Positions 7,375-15,534 are shown, numbered from the stretch's first letter. The stretch: DNA of 27,835 nt from JBCCLJ01 sp039026915 (GCA_039026915.1 JBCCLJ010000076.1:1-27835); one strand, 5' to 3'. The notes: generated from the letters alone by a model not told the origin. Program-made: numbers and translations.

Positions 7375-9798
7375 ATGGGGAACAAAGCCATCGTCATCGG
7401 TGCAGGCTTCGGCGGACTCGCCGCCTCCTTGCGCCTACGCAACAAGGGCTACGACGTCACGGTGCTCGACCGACTCGAGCAGGCCGGCGGGCGCGCCACC
7501 GCGTACCAGCGGAACGGCTTCGTCTTCGACGCTGGTCCGACGATCATCACCGCACCGTTCCTCTTCGAAGAGCTCTTCGATCTGTTCGGCGAGCGCATGG
7601 ACGACTCCGTCGAGCTGAAGAAGCTCGACCCCTGGTATCGCGTTCGCTTCGACGACGGCCGCTCGTTCGACTTCCACGATTCGCTCGAGGACACCGTCGA
7701 CGAGATTGCCAGCTTCAGTCCCGAAGATGCCCAGAACTACCGTCGCTTCATCGACGAGACCGGCGACATCTACCGCGTCGGTTTCGAAGAGTTGGGCGAC
7801 CAACCGTTCCACTCCATTGGCACCATGCTCTCTCTCATCCCCAAGATGGTTCGCCTACGCAGCCACGAGAGCGTCTACAAGCGCACGTCCCGCTTCTTCA
7901 AGGACGAGAACATCCGCCAGGCGTTCAGCTTCCACCCCTTGCTCGTCGGCGGCAACCCCTTCTCCACCACTTCGATCTACTCCCTGATCCATTACCTCGA
8001 GCGTCAGGGCGGCGTGCTCTTCGCCATGGGCGGCACAGGGGCGCTCGTCGACGCGCTGTGCGGCCTCATGCAGCGCCAGGGAATCACGCTGAGCCTTGGT
8101 GAAACCGTCGAGGAAATTGACGTGCGGGACGGTCGTGCCTGCGGCGTGCGCCTCGCCGGCGGCGAGTACCTCCCGGCCGACGTCGTCGTCGCCAACGCTG
8201 ACGCACCGGCCGTCTACCGCAACCTCATCGCTCCCGAGAAGAGGAGCAAGTGGACCAACCGTCGGTTGGAGCGGCTCAAGTATTCGATGGGCCTCTACGT
8301 TCTCTACTTCGGTACGCGGCAGCAGTACGACAACGTCGAACACCACGAGATTCTCCTCGGGCCTCGCTATCGCGGCCTGATCCAGGACATCTTCGATCGC
8401 GGCCGCATCACCGACGACTTCAGTCTTTACCTCCACCGGCCGACGCGCACCGATTCCACCCTGGCGCCCGACGGCTGCGACTCGATGTACGCCTTGGTGC
8501 CGGTGCCCAATCTGCAGACGGAGCACGATTGGAAGGTCGAAGGCGCTCGACTCCGCGACCGCGTGGTGGAGCGGCTCGACAAGACCGTCTGCCCCGGTCT
8601 CGGCTCCTCGATCTGCGAGGACTTCTGGGTTACTCCGACACACTTCCGCGATGAACTCCTCTCCCACCACGGCGCAGGTTTCTCGCTCCAGCCAGTGTTG
8701 ACGCAGTCGGCGTACTTCCGCTTCCACAACCGGTCGGAGGACGTCCGGGGTCTCTACCTCGTTGGTGCCGGTACCCACCCCGGGGCGGGTCTACCCGGCG
8801 TGGTCACATCCGCGAAGGTGCTCGATCGACTCGTTCCCGAAGTGCAGACGTCGAGCTCACTTTCTTTCAACTCGGCGTCTTCGGAGCGCCCTCCCCTCCC
8901 TCGTGCCGGGCGCCGCGTCCTTGCGGCGCGGTCGCAGAGCTTCGACCTGGCGGCGAAGCTCTTCTCTGCCGACCTTCGTCCGAAGGTGAATACGCTCTAC
9001 TCGTTCTGTCGTCTGGTCGACGATGCTGCCGACAGCGGCTCTCCGGATGAGCGCGTGGCCCGCCTGCAAGAGCTGTCTGCTCAGCTCGAGGAGGGCCGCA
9101 GCGACGTACCCGAAGTGCAGAGCTTCCTCGATCTCGCAGAAGAGTGCTCGATCGACCTGACGGCGGCACGCGATCTCATCGACGGCACGCTCAGCGACCA
9201 ACGACAGGTTCGCTTCGATTCGTTGGCCTCGCTCGAGAGCTACTGCTACCGGGTGGCGGGGACTGTCGGACTCATGATGTGTGACCTGATGGACGTACGA
9301 GACCCGCGCGGGCGCGCCTACGCGGTCGATCTGGGCATCGCCATGCAGCTGACCAACATCGCTCGCGACATCGGCGAAGACTTCGACGACGACCGCATCT
9401 ACATGCCGACTGCGTTGATCGATCCCGAAGTACTGCAGCTGGCCCTCGAAGACCCCGAAGGCATCGAGGCCACCGACCTTCACGCCGCATGCACGACGCT
9501 TCTGCACACGGCCTCCCGCTTCTACCGCAGCGCGGATCAGGGGATGGCCTTTCTGCCGTGGCGCGAGCGCGGAGCCGTCCTGGCCGGCAGCCGCTGCTAC
9601 GAGCAGCTGGGACGGGAGATGCTGGAACGCGGCTCCGGTTACTGGCAGGAGCGAGTCCGTTTGCCGAGGGACAAGAAGGCGCGCATCGTGCTGAGCTCCG
9701 AGATGGCGGCACTCTGCGACCCGAAGATGCGTTCGCTGGCAAAGAACTTCCGGCCCTCGCTCTTCAGCGCCGGCGACGGGCTGCCCAGGGTGGCCTGA
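7375..9798 (+). CDS. crtIB: fused phytoene desaturase-phytoene synthase (CrtI-CrtB)
   Basis: 807 residues in one uninterrupted frame, start ATG with GGAG six bases upstream. Residues 1 to about 490 are CrtI: FAD Rossmann GAGFGGLAAS (9-18), EQAGGRATAY, and the C-terminal desaturase signature LVGAGTHPGAGLPGV (462-476). A Ser/Pro-rich linker covers about 490-512. Residues about 512-807 are CrtB: ARSQSF, CRLVDDAAD (Asp549/Asp550/Asp553, first Asp-rich motif) and NIARDIGEDFDDDRIY (Asp665 and Asp669, second motif). CrtB joins two GGPP to phytoene and CrtI desaturates it to lycopene, so this protein would carry both steps. CrtI and CrtB are normally separate proteins in bacteria. Next gene crtY starts one base after the stop. 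Confidence 0.93.
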   Translation: MGNKAIVIGAGFGGLAASLRLRNKGYDVTVLDRLEQAGGRATAYQRNGFVFDAGPTIITAPFLFEELFDLFGERMDDSVELKKLDPWYRVRFDDGRSFDFHDSLEDTVDEIASFSPEDAQNYRRFIDETGDIYRVGFEELGDQPFHSIGTMLSLIPKMVRLRSHESVYKRTSRFFKDENIRQAFSFHPLLVGGNPFSTTSIYSLIHYLERQGGVLFAMGGTGALVDALCGLMQRQGITLSLGETVEEIDVRDGRACGVRLAGGEYLPADVVVANADAPAVYRNLIAPEKRSKWTNRRLERLKYSMGLYVLYFGTRQQYDNVEHHEILLGPRYRGLIQDIFDRGRITDDFSLYLHRPTRTDSTLAPDGCDSMYALVPVPNLQTEHDWKVEGARLRDRVVERLDKTVCPGLGSSICEDFWVTPTHFRDELLSHHGAGFSLQPVLTQSAYFRFHNRSEDVRGLYLVGAGTHPGAGLPGVVTSAKVLDRLVPEVQTSSSLSFNSASSERPPLPRAGRRVLAARSQSFDLAAKLFSADLRPKVNTLYSFCRLVDDAADSGSPDERVARLQELSAQLEEGRSDVPEVQSFLDLAEECSIDLTAARDLIDGTLSDQRQVRFDSLASLESYCYRVAGTVGLMMCDLMDVRDPRGRAYAVDLGIAMQLTNIARDIGEDFDDDRIYMPTALIDPEVLQLALEDPEGIEATDLHAACTTLLHTASRFYRSADQGMAFLPWRERGAVLAGSRCYEQLGREMLERGSGYWQERVRLPRDKKARIVLSSEMAALCDPKMRSLAKNFRPSLFSAGDGLPRVA

Positions 9799-9799
9799 C

Positions 9800-10969
9800 G
9801 TGGCGCCGCGACGCGTTGCGATCGTGGGGGCGGGGCTCAGCGGGCTGAGTCTCGCCGTCCAGCTCGCCGAATCGGCCGCACCGGTCGACATCGTGCTCTT
9901 CGACCGGCGAGAGACGTTCGGCGACGACCGCACGTGGTGCTTCTGGGACGTCACCCGGCATCCCTTCGAGAGCGCCGTGAGCAGGAGATGGTCGTCTTGG
10001 GAGCTGCGCAGCGGTGCGCAGCACTTGAAGTGCTCTACCGCCCGCCACGACTACGTGCACGTCGCCTCTCGCGACTTCTACCGTCAAGCGCTCGAGCGCC
10101 TGCACCACGCCGGAAGGGCAGAGCTGCGATTCGGCGAGAGCGTGCTTTCGATCGAAGACCGCCCGGAGTCGGCCCGAGTCGTCACGACCGCAGGCGAATT
10201 CGCTGCCGACGTCGTCTTCGACAGTCGTCCTTCGTCGGTGTCGCGGTGGTTCGGCCGTGGTCTGGTCCAACAGTTCTACGGCATGGAGGTGCTGGCGACG
10301 CGACCCACGTTCGATCCCGCCACCGTGACCCTCATGGACTTCGTCTCGGCTGGCAACGAGGGCGTGCACTTCTTCTACGTTCTGCCCTTCGACTCGCAGC
10401 GAGCCCTCGTCGAGTCGACTTGGATCACCTCGACACCTCGCGGCAGCGAGGCCCTCCGGTCCGAGGTCGAAAGCTACCTGAGGAACCGCTTCGGGCTCTT
10501 CGAACCTTCGACGCTTCGCACCGAAGCAGGCGCCATTCCGATGCACGCGTCGCGGAAGCACAAGGGTGCGAGCCGAGTAGTGCCCATCGGACTCGGCGGC
10601 GGCTGGGCGAGGCCGTCGACCGGATACGCCTTTCTCGCCACGCAGCTCTGCTGCGCCGCGATTGTCCGCGATCTCGAAGCGGGCAGGCCGGCTCGAGCCG
10701 TCGACGGCACGCGACGACGCGCGCAGTTCCTCGACCGCGTCTTCCTCCGCGCCCTCGAGCGGCAGCCCCACGGCGCGCCCGACCTCTTCCTGGCTCCGTT
10801 CGCAGGAGCTGGGTCCGACGCGGCGGCTCGGTTCCTCAGCGACACCGGCTCGCTTCTCGACGATCTCAGGGTCGTGTACTCCATGCCCAAGAGTCCCATG
10901 CTGAAGGCCCTGCTCGAAAGGCAGCCGCGACCGGCGTCGACGAGACAACCCCGCGAGGGCGCAGCGTGA
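9800..10969 (+). CDS. crtY: lycopene beta-cyclase, CrtY type
   Basis: 389 residues, typical CrtY length. Start GTG at 9800, one base after the crtIB stop. Seen: N-terminal FAD-binding GAGLSG (10-15), DRTWCFWD (a CrtY hallmark), VVFDSRPSS, MDFVSA, ALVESTWI and the C-terminal PSTGYAFLATQL. The enzyme closes both ends of lycopene to beta-rings, giving beta-carotene, at the cytoplasmic membrane. Its product is the substrate for the downstream blh gene. Its stop overlaps the blh GTG by four bases, so coupled translation is likely. Confidence 0.92.
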   Translation: MAPRRVAIVGAGLSGLSLAVQLAESAAPVDIVLFDRRETFGDDRTWCFWDVTRHPFESAVSRRWSSWELRSGAQHLKCSTARHDYVHVASRDFYRQALERLHHAGRAELRFGESVLSIEDRPESARVVTTAGEFAADVVFDSRPSSVSRWFGRGLVQQFYGMEVLATRPTFDPATVTLMDFVSAGNEGVHFFYVLPFDSQRALVESTWITSTPRGSEALRSEVESYLRNRFGLFEPSTLRTEAGAIPMHASRKHKGASRVVPIGLGGGWARPSTGYAFLATQLCCAAIVRDLEAGRPARAVDGTRRRAQFLDRVFLRALERQPHGAPDLFLAPFAGAGSDAAARFLSDTGSLLDDLRVVYSMPKSPMLKALLERQPRPASTRQPREGAA

Positions 10970-11946
10970 CCGCCTGGGACCGCGTCCACAGGACACAGGG
11001 TCGGCTGACGATCGTGGCCTGCCTGGTGGGCATCGTCGCAGGGCTCTCGGGCTGGACCGATGTCGGCCTTCGAGCTCAGCTCCTCTGGCTCGCACCGCTG
11101 GTGGTGCTCTTCGGGCTGCCGCACGGCGCCCTCGATCCGCTCGTCGCCCGGGAGCGCGCCGAGGCGGCATGGGGTCGACGTTGGATCGCCCCGTTTCTCG
11201 TGCTCTATCTGCTCGCCGTCGGTCTGGTCCTCGTTCTCTGGTGGGCTCTGCCGAAGGCTGCTCTCGTCTCCTTTCTGCTGCTGTCGATCCTTCACTTCGC
11301 CTTGGGTGACGAAACCCGGGAGTCGGCTCCGCGGCACGCCGAACGGCTGGTCGCCGGCTCGACGCCGATCGTCTTCCCCTGCGCCTTCTGGAGTGAGGAG
11401 GTGACGGCCGCCTTCAACCTGCTCTTGCCCGCACAGCAGGCTCTGGCTCCGGAGGCAGTTGGGCTGGCCGGTGCCTTTGGGCTGGTACCGGTCGGCTCGG
11501 CGGCCCTCGCCGCGGCCGTTTCGCGCTGCCGAGATCTCTCCTTGCCCGGCTCCGGCGGGCGCCGGGCTGGGGCGGCGCTGGCCCTGCTCTTCCTTCGATC
11601 GACCCTCTTCGTCGTCGCGCCACCACTGATCGCCTTTGCCATCTACTTCTGCCTCGATCATTCTTCGAAGCACCTCCTGCAGGTTGCGCGACAGCTGGGC
11701 TCTCCAGACGCCTCTCGAGCGCTGCCGGCCGCCATACGCAGTGGGCTACCGCTGACGATCGTCACGGCGCTGTTCGCCGCGGCCTCCGGAGTCGCCTTCT
11801 GGAGCCGAGGCCTGTCGGTCGACGCCGCGATCGCCCGTCCGCTCTTCATCGGCCTGAGCGCCTTGACCGTTCCTCACATGATCGTCTGCTGGCTCTGTGA
11901 GCCGTCGGACGATGCCGCCACCCCTCTGGAGACCCTGCCATGCTGA
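10966..11946 (+). CDS. blh: Brp/Blh-family beta-carotene 15,15'-dioxygenase (retinal formation)
   Basis: 326 residues, strongly hydrophobic with several membrane segments. GTG start at 10966 overlaps the crtY stop; a longer open frame upstream is the shadow of crtY. Seen: GLPHGALDP (His53), SILHFALGDE (His110) and FCLDHSSKHLL (His232 and His236), plus TVPHMIV (His304). The first four match the iron-ligand histidines I recall for Blh of marine bacterium 66A03 (His21, 78, 188, 192), with the same 57-residue gap between the first two. Blh cleaves beta-carotene with O2 into two retinals. Its place directly after crtY and in the rhodopsin operon fits. The last eight bases overlap crtE. Confidence 0.92.
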   Translation: MTAWDRVHRTQGRLTIVACLVGIVAGLSGWTDVGLRAQLLWLAPLVVLFGLPHGALDPLVARERAEAAWGRRWIAPFLVLYLLAVGLVLVLWWALPKAALVSFLLLSILHFALGDETRESAPRHAERLVAGSTPIVFPCAFWSEEVTAAFNLLLPAQQALAPEAVGLAGAFGLVPVGSAALAAAVSRCRDLSLPGSGGRRAGAALALLFLRSTLFVVAPPLIAFAIYFCLDHSSKHLLQVARQLGSPDASRALPAAIRSGLPLTIVTALFAAASGVAFWSRGLSVDAAIARPLFIGLSALTVPHMIVCWLCEPSDDAATPLETLPC

Positions 11947-12968
11947 ATCACGTTCCGCTGGAGCTCGCTCCGACCCTCTCGGAGTCAACCTTCGACTTCG
12001 AAGCGCTGCGCCGATCTCTGGCACATGAGCTCGCAGCCGTCGGTGAAGAGATCGATCGGCTGGGGCTTCCGGAAACATCGATCGACCGCGAAGCTCGAGG
12101 TCTACTGGCTGCCGGCGGCAAGAGACTACGGCCCGCCTGTGTGATTCTCGCCTCGCGTCTCGGGACAGGATTCGACGCACGGGCGCTCGATCTGGCGGTC
12201 GCCGTGGAGCTCGTGCACTCGGCGACCCTGCTACACGACGACATTCTCGACGGGGCACTGCTGCGACGCGGACGCCCTTCCGCCAGAGCCGTCGTCGGCG
12301 AAGGAGGAGCCGTTCTATCGGGCGACCGCCTGCTGCTCCAGGGCCTTCAGCGGGTTGCGGCGAGCGGCGCGGAGGGGGCTCTGGAGGATCTCATGGCCGC
12401 CATTCAGGGCATGATCACGGCCGAGGGTCTGCAACTCGACTGCACGGCCGAGGAGGTCTCCCGCTCGCGGTACTTCGCCATCGCGGAGGGCAAGACCGTC
12501 CAGCTCTTTCGTTGGGCGCTCCAGTGGGGAGCGCGCGTCGCCCAGGTGTCGCCGTCAACCTGCGAGAGCCTCGGTCGCTTCGCCGAAGAGCTGGGGCTCG
12601 CTTTTCAGATGGCCGACGACACCTTGGATCTCGTTGCAAGCAGTCTCCGAACGGGCAAGGACTGTCGTCAGGATCTGGCCAACGGGCGCCCCAGCTACCC
12701 TCTGATCGTCGCTCTCGAGCGCCGGCCGGAGCTGCGTGAACGAATCGGGCAGAGCGGGGCCGACGCGCGCCGACTCTCCGAGGCACTGCTCGACGACGAA
12801 GTACAAAGACACTGCCTTCGAGACTTGAGGCAGAGACTCCGGCGAGCTCGCCAAGCGCTGAGCGACATCAGACACTGCGAGACACGGCATCACCTCGAAA
12901 GCCTCACGGACTGGGTCGAAACCAAAGCACTGAGCTCGACGCGGACGCGCCCACTGGCCGAGGCCTGA
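11940..12968 (+). CDS. crtE: trans-polyprenyl diphosphate synthase, probable GGPP synthase
   Basis: 342 residues. ATG at 11940 lies inside the end of blh (seven-base overlap). Seen: GGKRLRP, first Asp-rich motif DDILD (100-104) followed by LLRRGRPSA, and second Asp-rich motif DDTLD (226-230). These are the Mg-diphosphate binding sites of isoprenyl synthases. In this operon it should make GGPP for the CrtB domain. However, the sequence around the first motif (VHSATLLHDD, Ala at the -5 site) reads more like IspB-type longer-chain synthases than classical CrtE, so product length is uncertain. Last gene of the light operon, convergent with the TMEM43 gene. Confidence 0.85.
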   Translation: MLNHVPLELAPTLSESTFDFEALRRSLAHELAAVGEEIDRLGLPETSIDREARGLLAAGGKRLRPACVILASRLGTGFDARALDLAVAVELVHSATLLHDDILDGALLRRGRPSARAVVGEGGAVLSGDRLLLQGLQRVAASGAEGALEDLMAAIQGMITAEGLQLDCTAEEVSRSRYFAIAEGKTVQLFRWALQWGARVAQVSPSTCESLGRFAEELGLAFQMADDTLDLVASSLRTGKDCRQDLANGRPSYPLIVALERRPELRERIGQSGADARRLSEALLDDEVQRHCLRDLRQRLRRARQALSDIRHCETRHHLESLTDWVETKALSSTRTRPLAEA

Positions 12969-12988
12969 GGCGGTCAGGGCCTCAGGCC
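12962..12988. terminator. bidirectional hairpin between convergent genes
   Basis: A perfect 9-bp inverted repeat, GGCCTGAGG (12962-12970) and CCTCAGGCC (12980-12988), with a 9-base loop. It contains the stop codons of both crtE (plus) and the TMEM43 gene (minus). There is no U-run on either side, so termination strength is uncertain, but its place between two converging genes suits a shared terminator. Confidence 0.6.
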
Positions 12989-14157
12989 CCCGATTGCGGT
13001 ACGGGAACCGGCGGCAGCTCGACGGCTTCTGGCTGGCGCGCGGAGCGCAACTGTCGGATGAGAAGGAACGTCAGACCGCCGATACCAGCCATCAGCAAAC
13101 CGCCCAACAGAGGCCTGAAGAAAACCCAGGCCACCGCGATGGTGGTCAACGAGACGATCGCTGCCAGCAAGAACGAGACGGCGAACACGCCGACTCCGGC
13201 GAGGCGCCCGAAGAACGGAACGACGTCGGCAAAGACGCGGATCGGATAAAAGACCGTGCGCACGGCAGCAAAGCAGACGACGAAGCCGAGAAAGCGAAGA
13301 GCCCACGTCAGGACGCGGTTGCTGGCAACCGCCGTGTCGAACATCGCGTCGGCGCCGACGGTGCCGCGCTGCACCAGCGCGAGCACGCCACCGTTCGACG
13401 TCGAATACGGGCTGAGAAGGTCGCCGGCCTGTCCTCCGACCACACTGATCTCTCCGGGAAGAATGGCAGACCACCGCAGACGCACATCGCCGACGGTCGG
13501 GCGATCCGGATCCGACCCGAGGTGTATGGCGTTGCCCTGCACCGTCGCCGGCACGCTGCCGACTCGGGGCGGAAAGCCGCCCGGCACGGGCACCGGAGTC
13601 GCGCCGCCGATCTTGCTGATCAGGCCGTCGCTGAGTGCGAACTCGTCGAGCGTCACTTTGCGGGCGCGAAGACTCTCCGAATCGAAGGGAAAGCGGGTCG
13701 GGTTCTGGTGCCCGCTCGACTCCTGAAACCTCGAGGAGTCGATCAGCTGCGTCGACCAGTCCTGTTCGTAGGTATAGGTCGTCACCTTCTTCTGACCCCC
13801 ACCGACCTTAGTCTCGGTCTTGGTCGAGGACTTCTCCCGCCACTGGAACATCTCGACGGTGCGCTCCAACTCCAGCGCCTGCACCGCGATGGGAAACTGC
13901 GGGTCTTCGAGCGTCTCGGTGGTGGTCGCGCGCCCCACGACGTGCACCAGCTTTCCCTCGTTCGCCGCATCGAGCGCCTTCACCGAGACGACCGCGGCGC
14001 GGCCCTCCTCGAGGGCCTTCGCTCGTTGGACCGCCCGCCCTTCGTTGCCGAACAGCACCACGGCACCGACGAGCAGGAGAATGGGCGCGAAGAGCAATCC
14101 CCCGATCGCCGAACCGATGCGTTGACGGAGGCTCTCCGTCGTCGTGACCTGAACCAT
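12982..14157 (-). CDS. TMEM43-family membrane protein
   Basis: 391 residues. Seen: one N-terminal membrane segment (about 16-36), a large extracytoplasmic-looking domain with TTYTYEQDWS (126-135) and SSGHQNPTRFPF (147-158), then three membrane segments near the C-terminus (about 283-303, 321-347, 349-368). The YTYxxxW and GHxNP motifs are those of the TMEM43/LUMA family, first known from animals and found in scattered bacteria. The molecular role in bacteria is not established. A very strong ribosome-binding site (GAGGGGGG) precedes the ATG. The minus-strand TATAAG at 14218-14223 is a possible -10, so it may be transcribed separately from the DUF3179 gene upstream. Confidence 0.85.
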   Translation of the reverse strand: MVQVTTTESLRQRIGSAIGGLLFAPILLLVGAVVLFGNEGRAVQRAKALEEGRAAVVSVKALDAANEGKLVHVVGRATTTETLEDPQFPIAVQALELERTVEMFQWREKSSTKTETKVGGGQKKVTTYTYEQDWSTQLIDSSRFQESSGHQNPTRFPFDSESLRARKVTLDEFALSDGLISKIGGATPVPVPGGFPPRVGSVPATVQGNAIHLGSDPDRPTVGDVRLRWSAILPGEISVVGGQAGDLLSPYSTSNGGVLALVQRGTVGADAMFDTAVASNRVLTWALRFLGFVVCFAAVRTVFYPIRVFADVVPFFGRLAGVGVFAVSFLLAAIVSLTTIAVAWVFFRPLLGGLLMAGIGGLTFLLIRQLRSARQPEAVELPPVPVPQSGA

Positions 14158-14217
14158 GATCCCCCCTCGAGTCGGTGACGCAGCACCGAGCCACTCCGGC
14201 GTCTGCTCCCCTGCCCT

Positions 14218-14223
14218 CTTATA
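14218..14223 (-). promoter_or_regulatory. candidate -10 element for the TMEM43-family gene
   Basis: Reads TATAAG on the minus strand, 61 bases before the ATG, in the 121-bp gap downstream of the DUF3179 gene. No convincing -35 hexamer is visible at 16-18 bp spacing. Confidence 0.3.
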
Positions 14224-14278
14224 GCGTCATCGAGCTGCCCCATCGGACATTCGAGTTCGGGCTTTTGACTCCCGGGGA

Positions 14279-15367
14279 TCAGGGCTCGAGCAGTTCGGTC
14301 GCCGGATGGAACCGTGACCAGATTCCCCAGTAGATCGGGCTCGCTGGCAAGAGGTCGAGTTCCGGCGCCGATTCGTCCAGGGCCGAGCCGCTGCGCCAAT
14401 CCCAGACCCAGCCTCGACTCTCTTCGGCAAGGACCAGAGTGCCCTCGCGCGAGGTCAACGACCAGCGCGCTCCAGAGGCCACCGCGTCCGGGAGACGAAA
14501 GAGCAGGGCGCTCTCCCCTCCGGGATCGGCGACGGCGAGAAGCGGGCGGCCGGCGTGCTCGAAACGCAGGACCTCCTCGCGCCGCAGCCGGTCCAGCTCG
14601 ATCGCCACCGGCGCCGCCGAGGAGCTGCCAGACTCGACACCGAGCACGAGAGTCTTCGCCGGCAGGCGGCCGTCGCGACTCCGGAACCAGGGCAGACCGA
14701 CCCAGTCGCGGCTGTGGTAGCGGTCGTAGGCCGACCCCTCGAGGGCGGGTTTGACCAGGACGAGCGTCTGCGGGTAACGCTCCTTCCACTCTTTCCAGGT
14801 GGTCAGCGACGAGGGCCAGAGCTCCAGCTCGGACCCCGCGGACGAGCCTGCCATCGCAGTCCCGTCGACCTGGCTCCAGAGCGATCTCGTCTGACGGTCG
14901 TACATCACGAGAGAGCTGCGCCAGAGCTTTCCGGAGACGCCGAAGGTGGTGGGCTCTTCGCCCTCGAGTGCCGGTCGGCCGTACACGACGGCCGTATGCG
15001 CGAGCGGTCACCAGGTAACGGCGACGGGCTCGCGACCGAGCCAGTCGTTGACGATCTCGTGTCGATCGAGGTGCCACACGGAGTACGCCTTGGCGACGCC
15101 GTCGCGCACGACGCCGATGACCTGCTCGTCGTCGTCCATGAAAGCCGCTTCCTCGGCACTCACCAGCTCGGGCTCGTCGATCGCCGGGATCGAGTCCGGA
15201 CCGAGGAAACTGTAGACGCGGTCGCCCTCGTAGCGCTGGACCTTGGGCAGATCGTCCTTTTTCACTTCTCCGGGCCGACCGACGGGCCGGATGTCGATCA
15301 GCAGACAGGCCTGTGTCGCCAGAGCGACGATTGCAAGGGTCAGAAGGTGAAGACGTCGGTGGCTCAT
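14279..15367 (-). CDS. DUF3179 protein with one in-frame TGA (candidate selenoprotein)
   Basis: Read through the TGA at 15010-15008, the gene encodes 362 residues, normal for DUF3179. The N-terminus has a signal peptide with a weak lipobox ending at Cys21. Residues 92-127 read KAYSVWHLDRHEIVND...EPVAVTW-[TGA]-PLAHTAVVY, then TFGVSGKLWRSSLVMYDRQ and SLWSQVDG, all family hallmarks. In homologues I recall, the TGA position holds the first Cys of a T-Y/W-C-P-L-C/A motif. The frame is identical on both sides and stays open for 242 codons after the TGA, so no frameshift is involved. Readings: selenocysteine at residue 120 (favoured because it falls on the Cys), a recent nonsense mutation, or a sequencing error. 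Function of DUF3179 is unknown; an exported redox or metal role is a guess. Confidence 0.75.
14963..15007 (-). promoter_or_regulatory. SECIS-like stem-loop directly after the in-frame TGA
   Basis: On the minus strand, 13 bases after the TGA, CGGCCG (14994-14989) pairs perfectly with CGGCCG (14981-14976) around the loop UCGUGUA; with the closing G-C pair open, the loop begins GU. The loop starts 19 bases after the TGA, within the 16-37 base range I recall for bacterial SECIS elements. A weaker outer helix, CUCG (15004-15001) with CGAG (14966-14963), could extend it. Palindromic GC-rich hairpins are common in this DNA, so this is supportive only. Confidence 0.4.
15008..15010 (-). other. in-frame TGA at the conserved Cys position (possible Sec codon)
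   Basis: The codon lies between ...GTT ACC TGG and CCG CTC GCG CAT... in the same reading frame as both halves of the DUF3179 gene, at residue 120. It differs from Cys codons TGC and TGT by one base. Confidence 0.7.
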
Positions 15368-15525
15368 CGGCAGGCTCCTGGGCCGGGCTGCGCAAAGACG
15401 CTGCCCACAACCGGTCTACGCGCGCCGCGAGCTTTCAGCTCTGCCGACTTCGCAGCGCCAGGCACTGGTCAAATCGCCGAAAATATGGTTGCATAGCTAA
15501 CTCTGCATTTTTTGCTTTGAAGTAC

Positions 15526-15531
15526 GAGGGG
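15526..15531 (+). promoter_or_regulatory. ribosome-binding site fixing the start of the S74 gene
   Basis: GAGGGG lies three bases before the ATG at 15535. The frame is open much further upstream, but this site and the signal peptide right after it place the start at 15535. The preceding 167-bp divergent gap to the DUF3179 gene is AT-rich near 15480-15520 and probably holds both promoters; no clear hexamer pair was found. Confidence 0.55.
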
Positions 15532-15534
15532 ACC

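Noticed and set aside
9934..10965. N-terminal extension of blh to 670 residues
   Set aside because: The extension is an Arg-rich out-of-frame reading of crtY; the GTG at 10966 overlapping the crtY stop fits the operon pattern and Blh length.
14279..15367. Frameshift or two separate genes in the DUF3179 region
   Set aside because: The two open segments are in the same frame and join seamlessly at one TGA in the middle of a conserved motif; no ribosome-binding site precedes the second segment.
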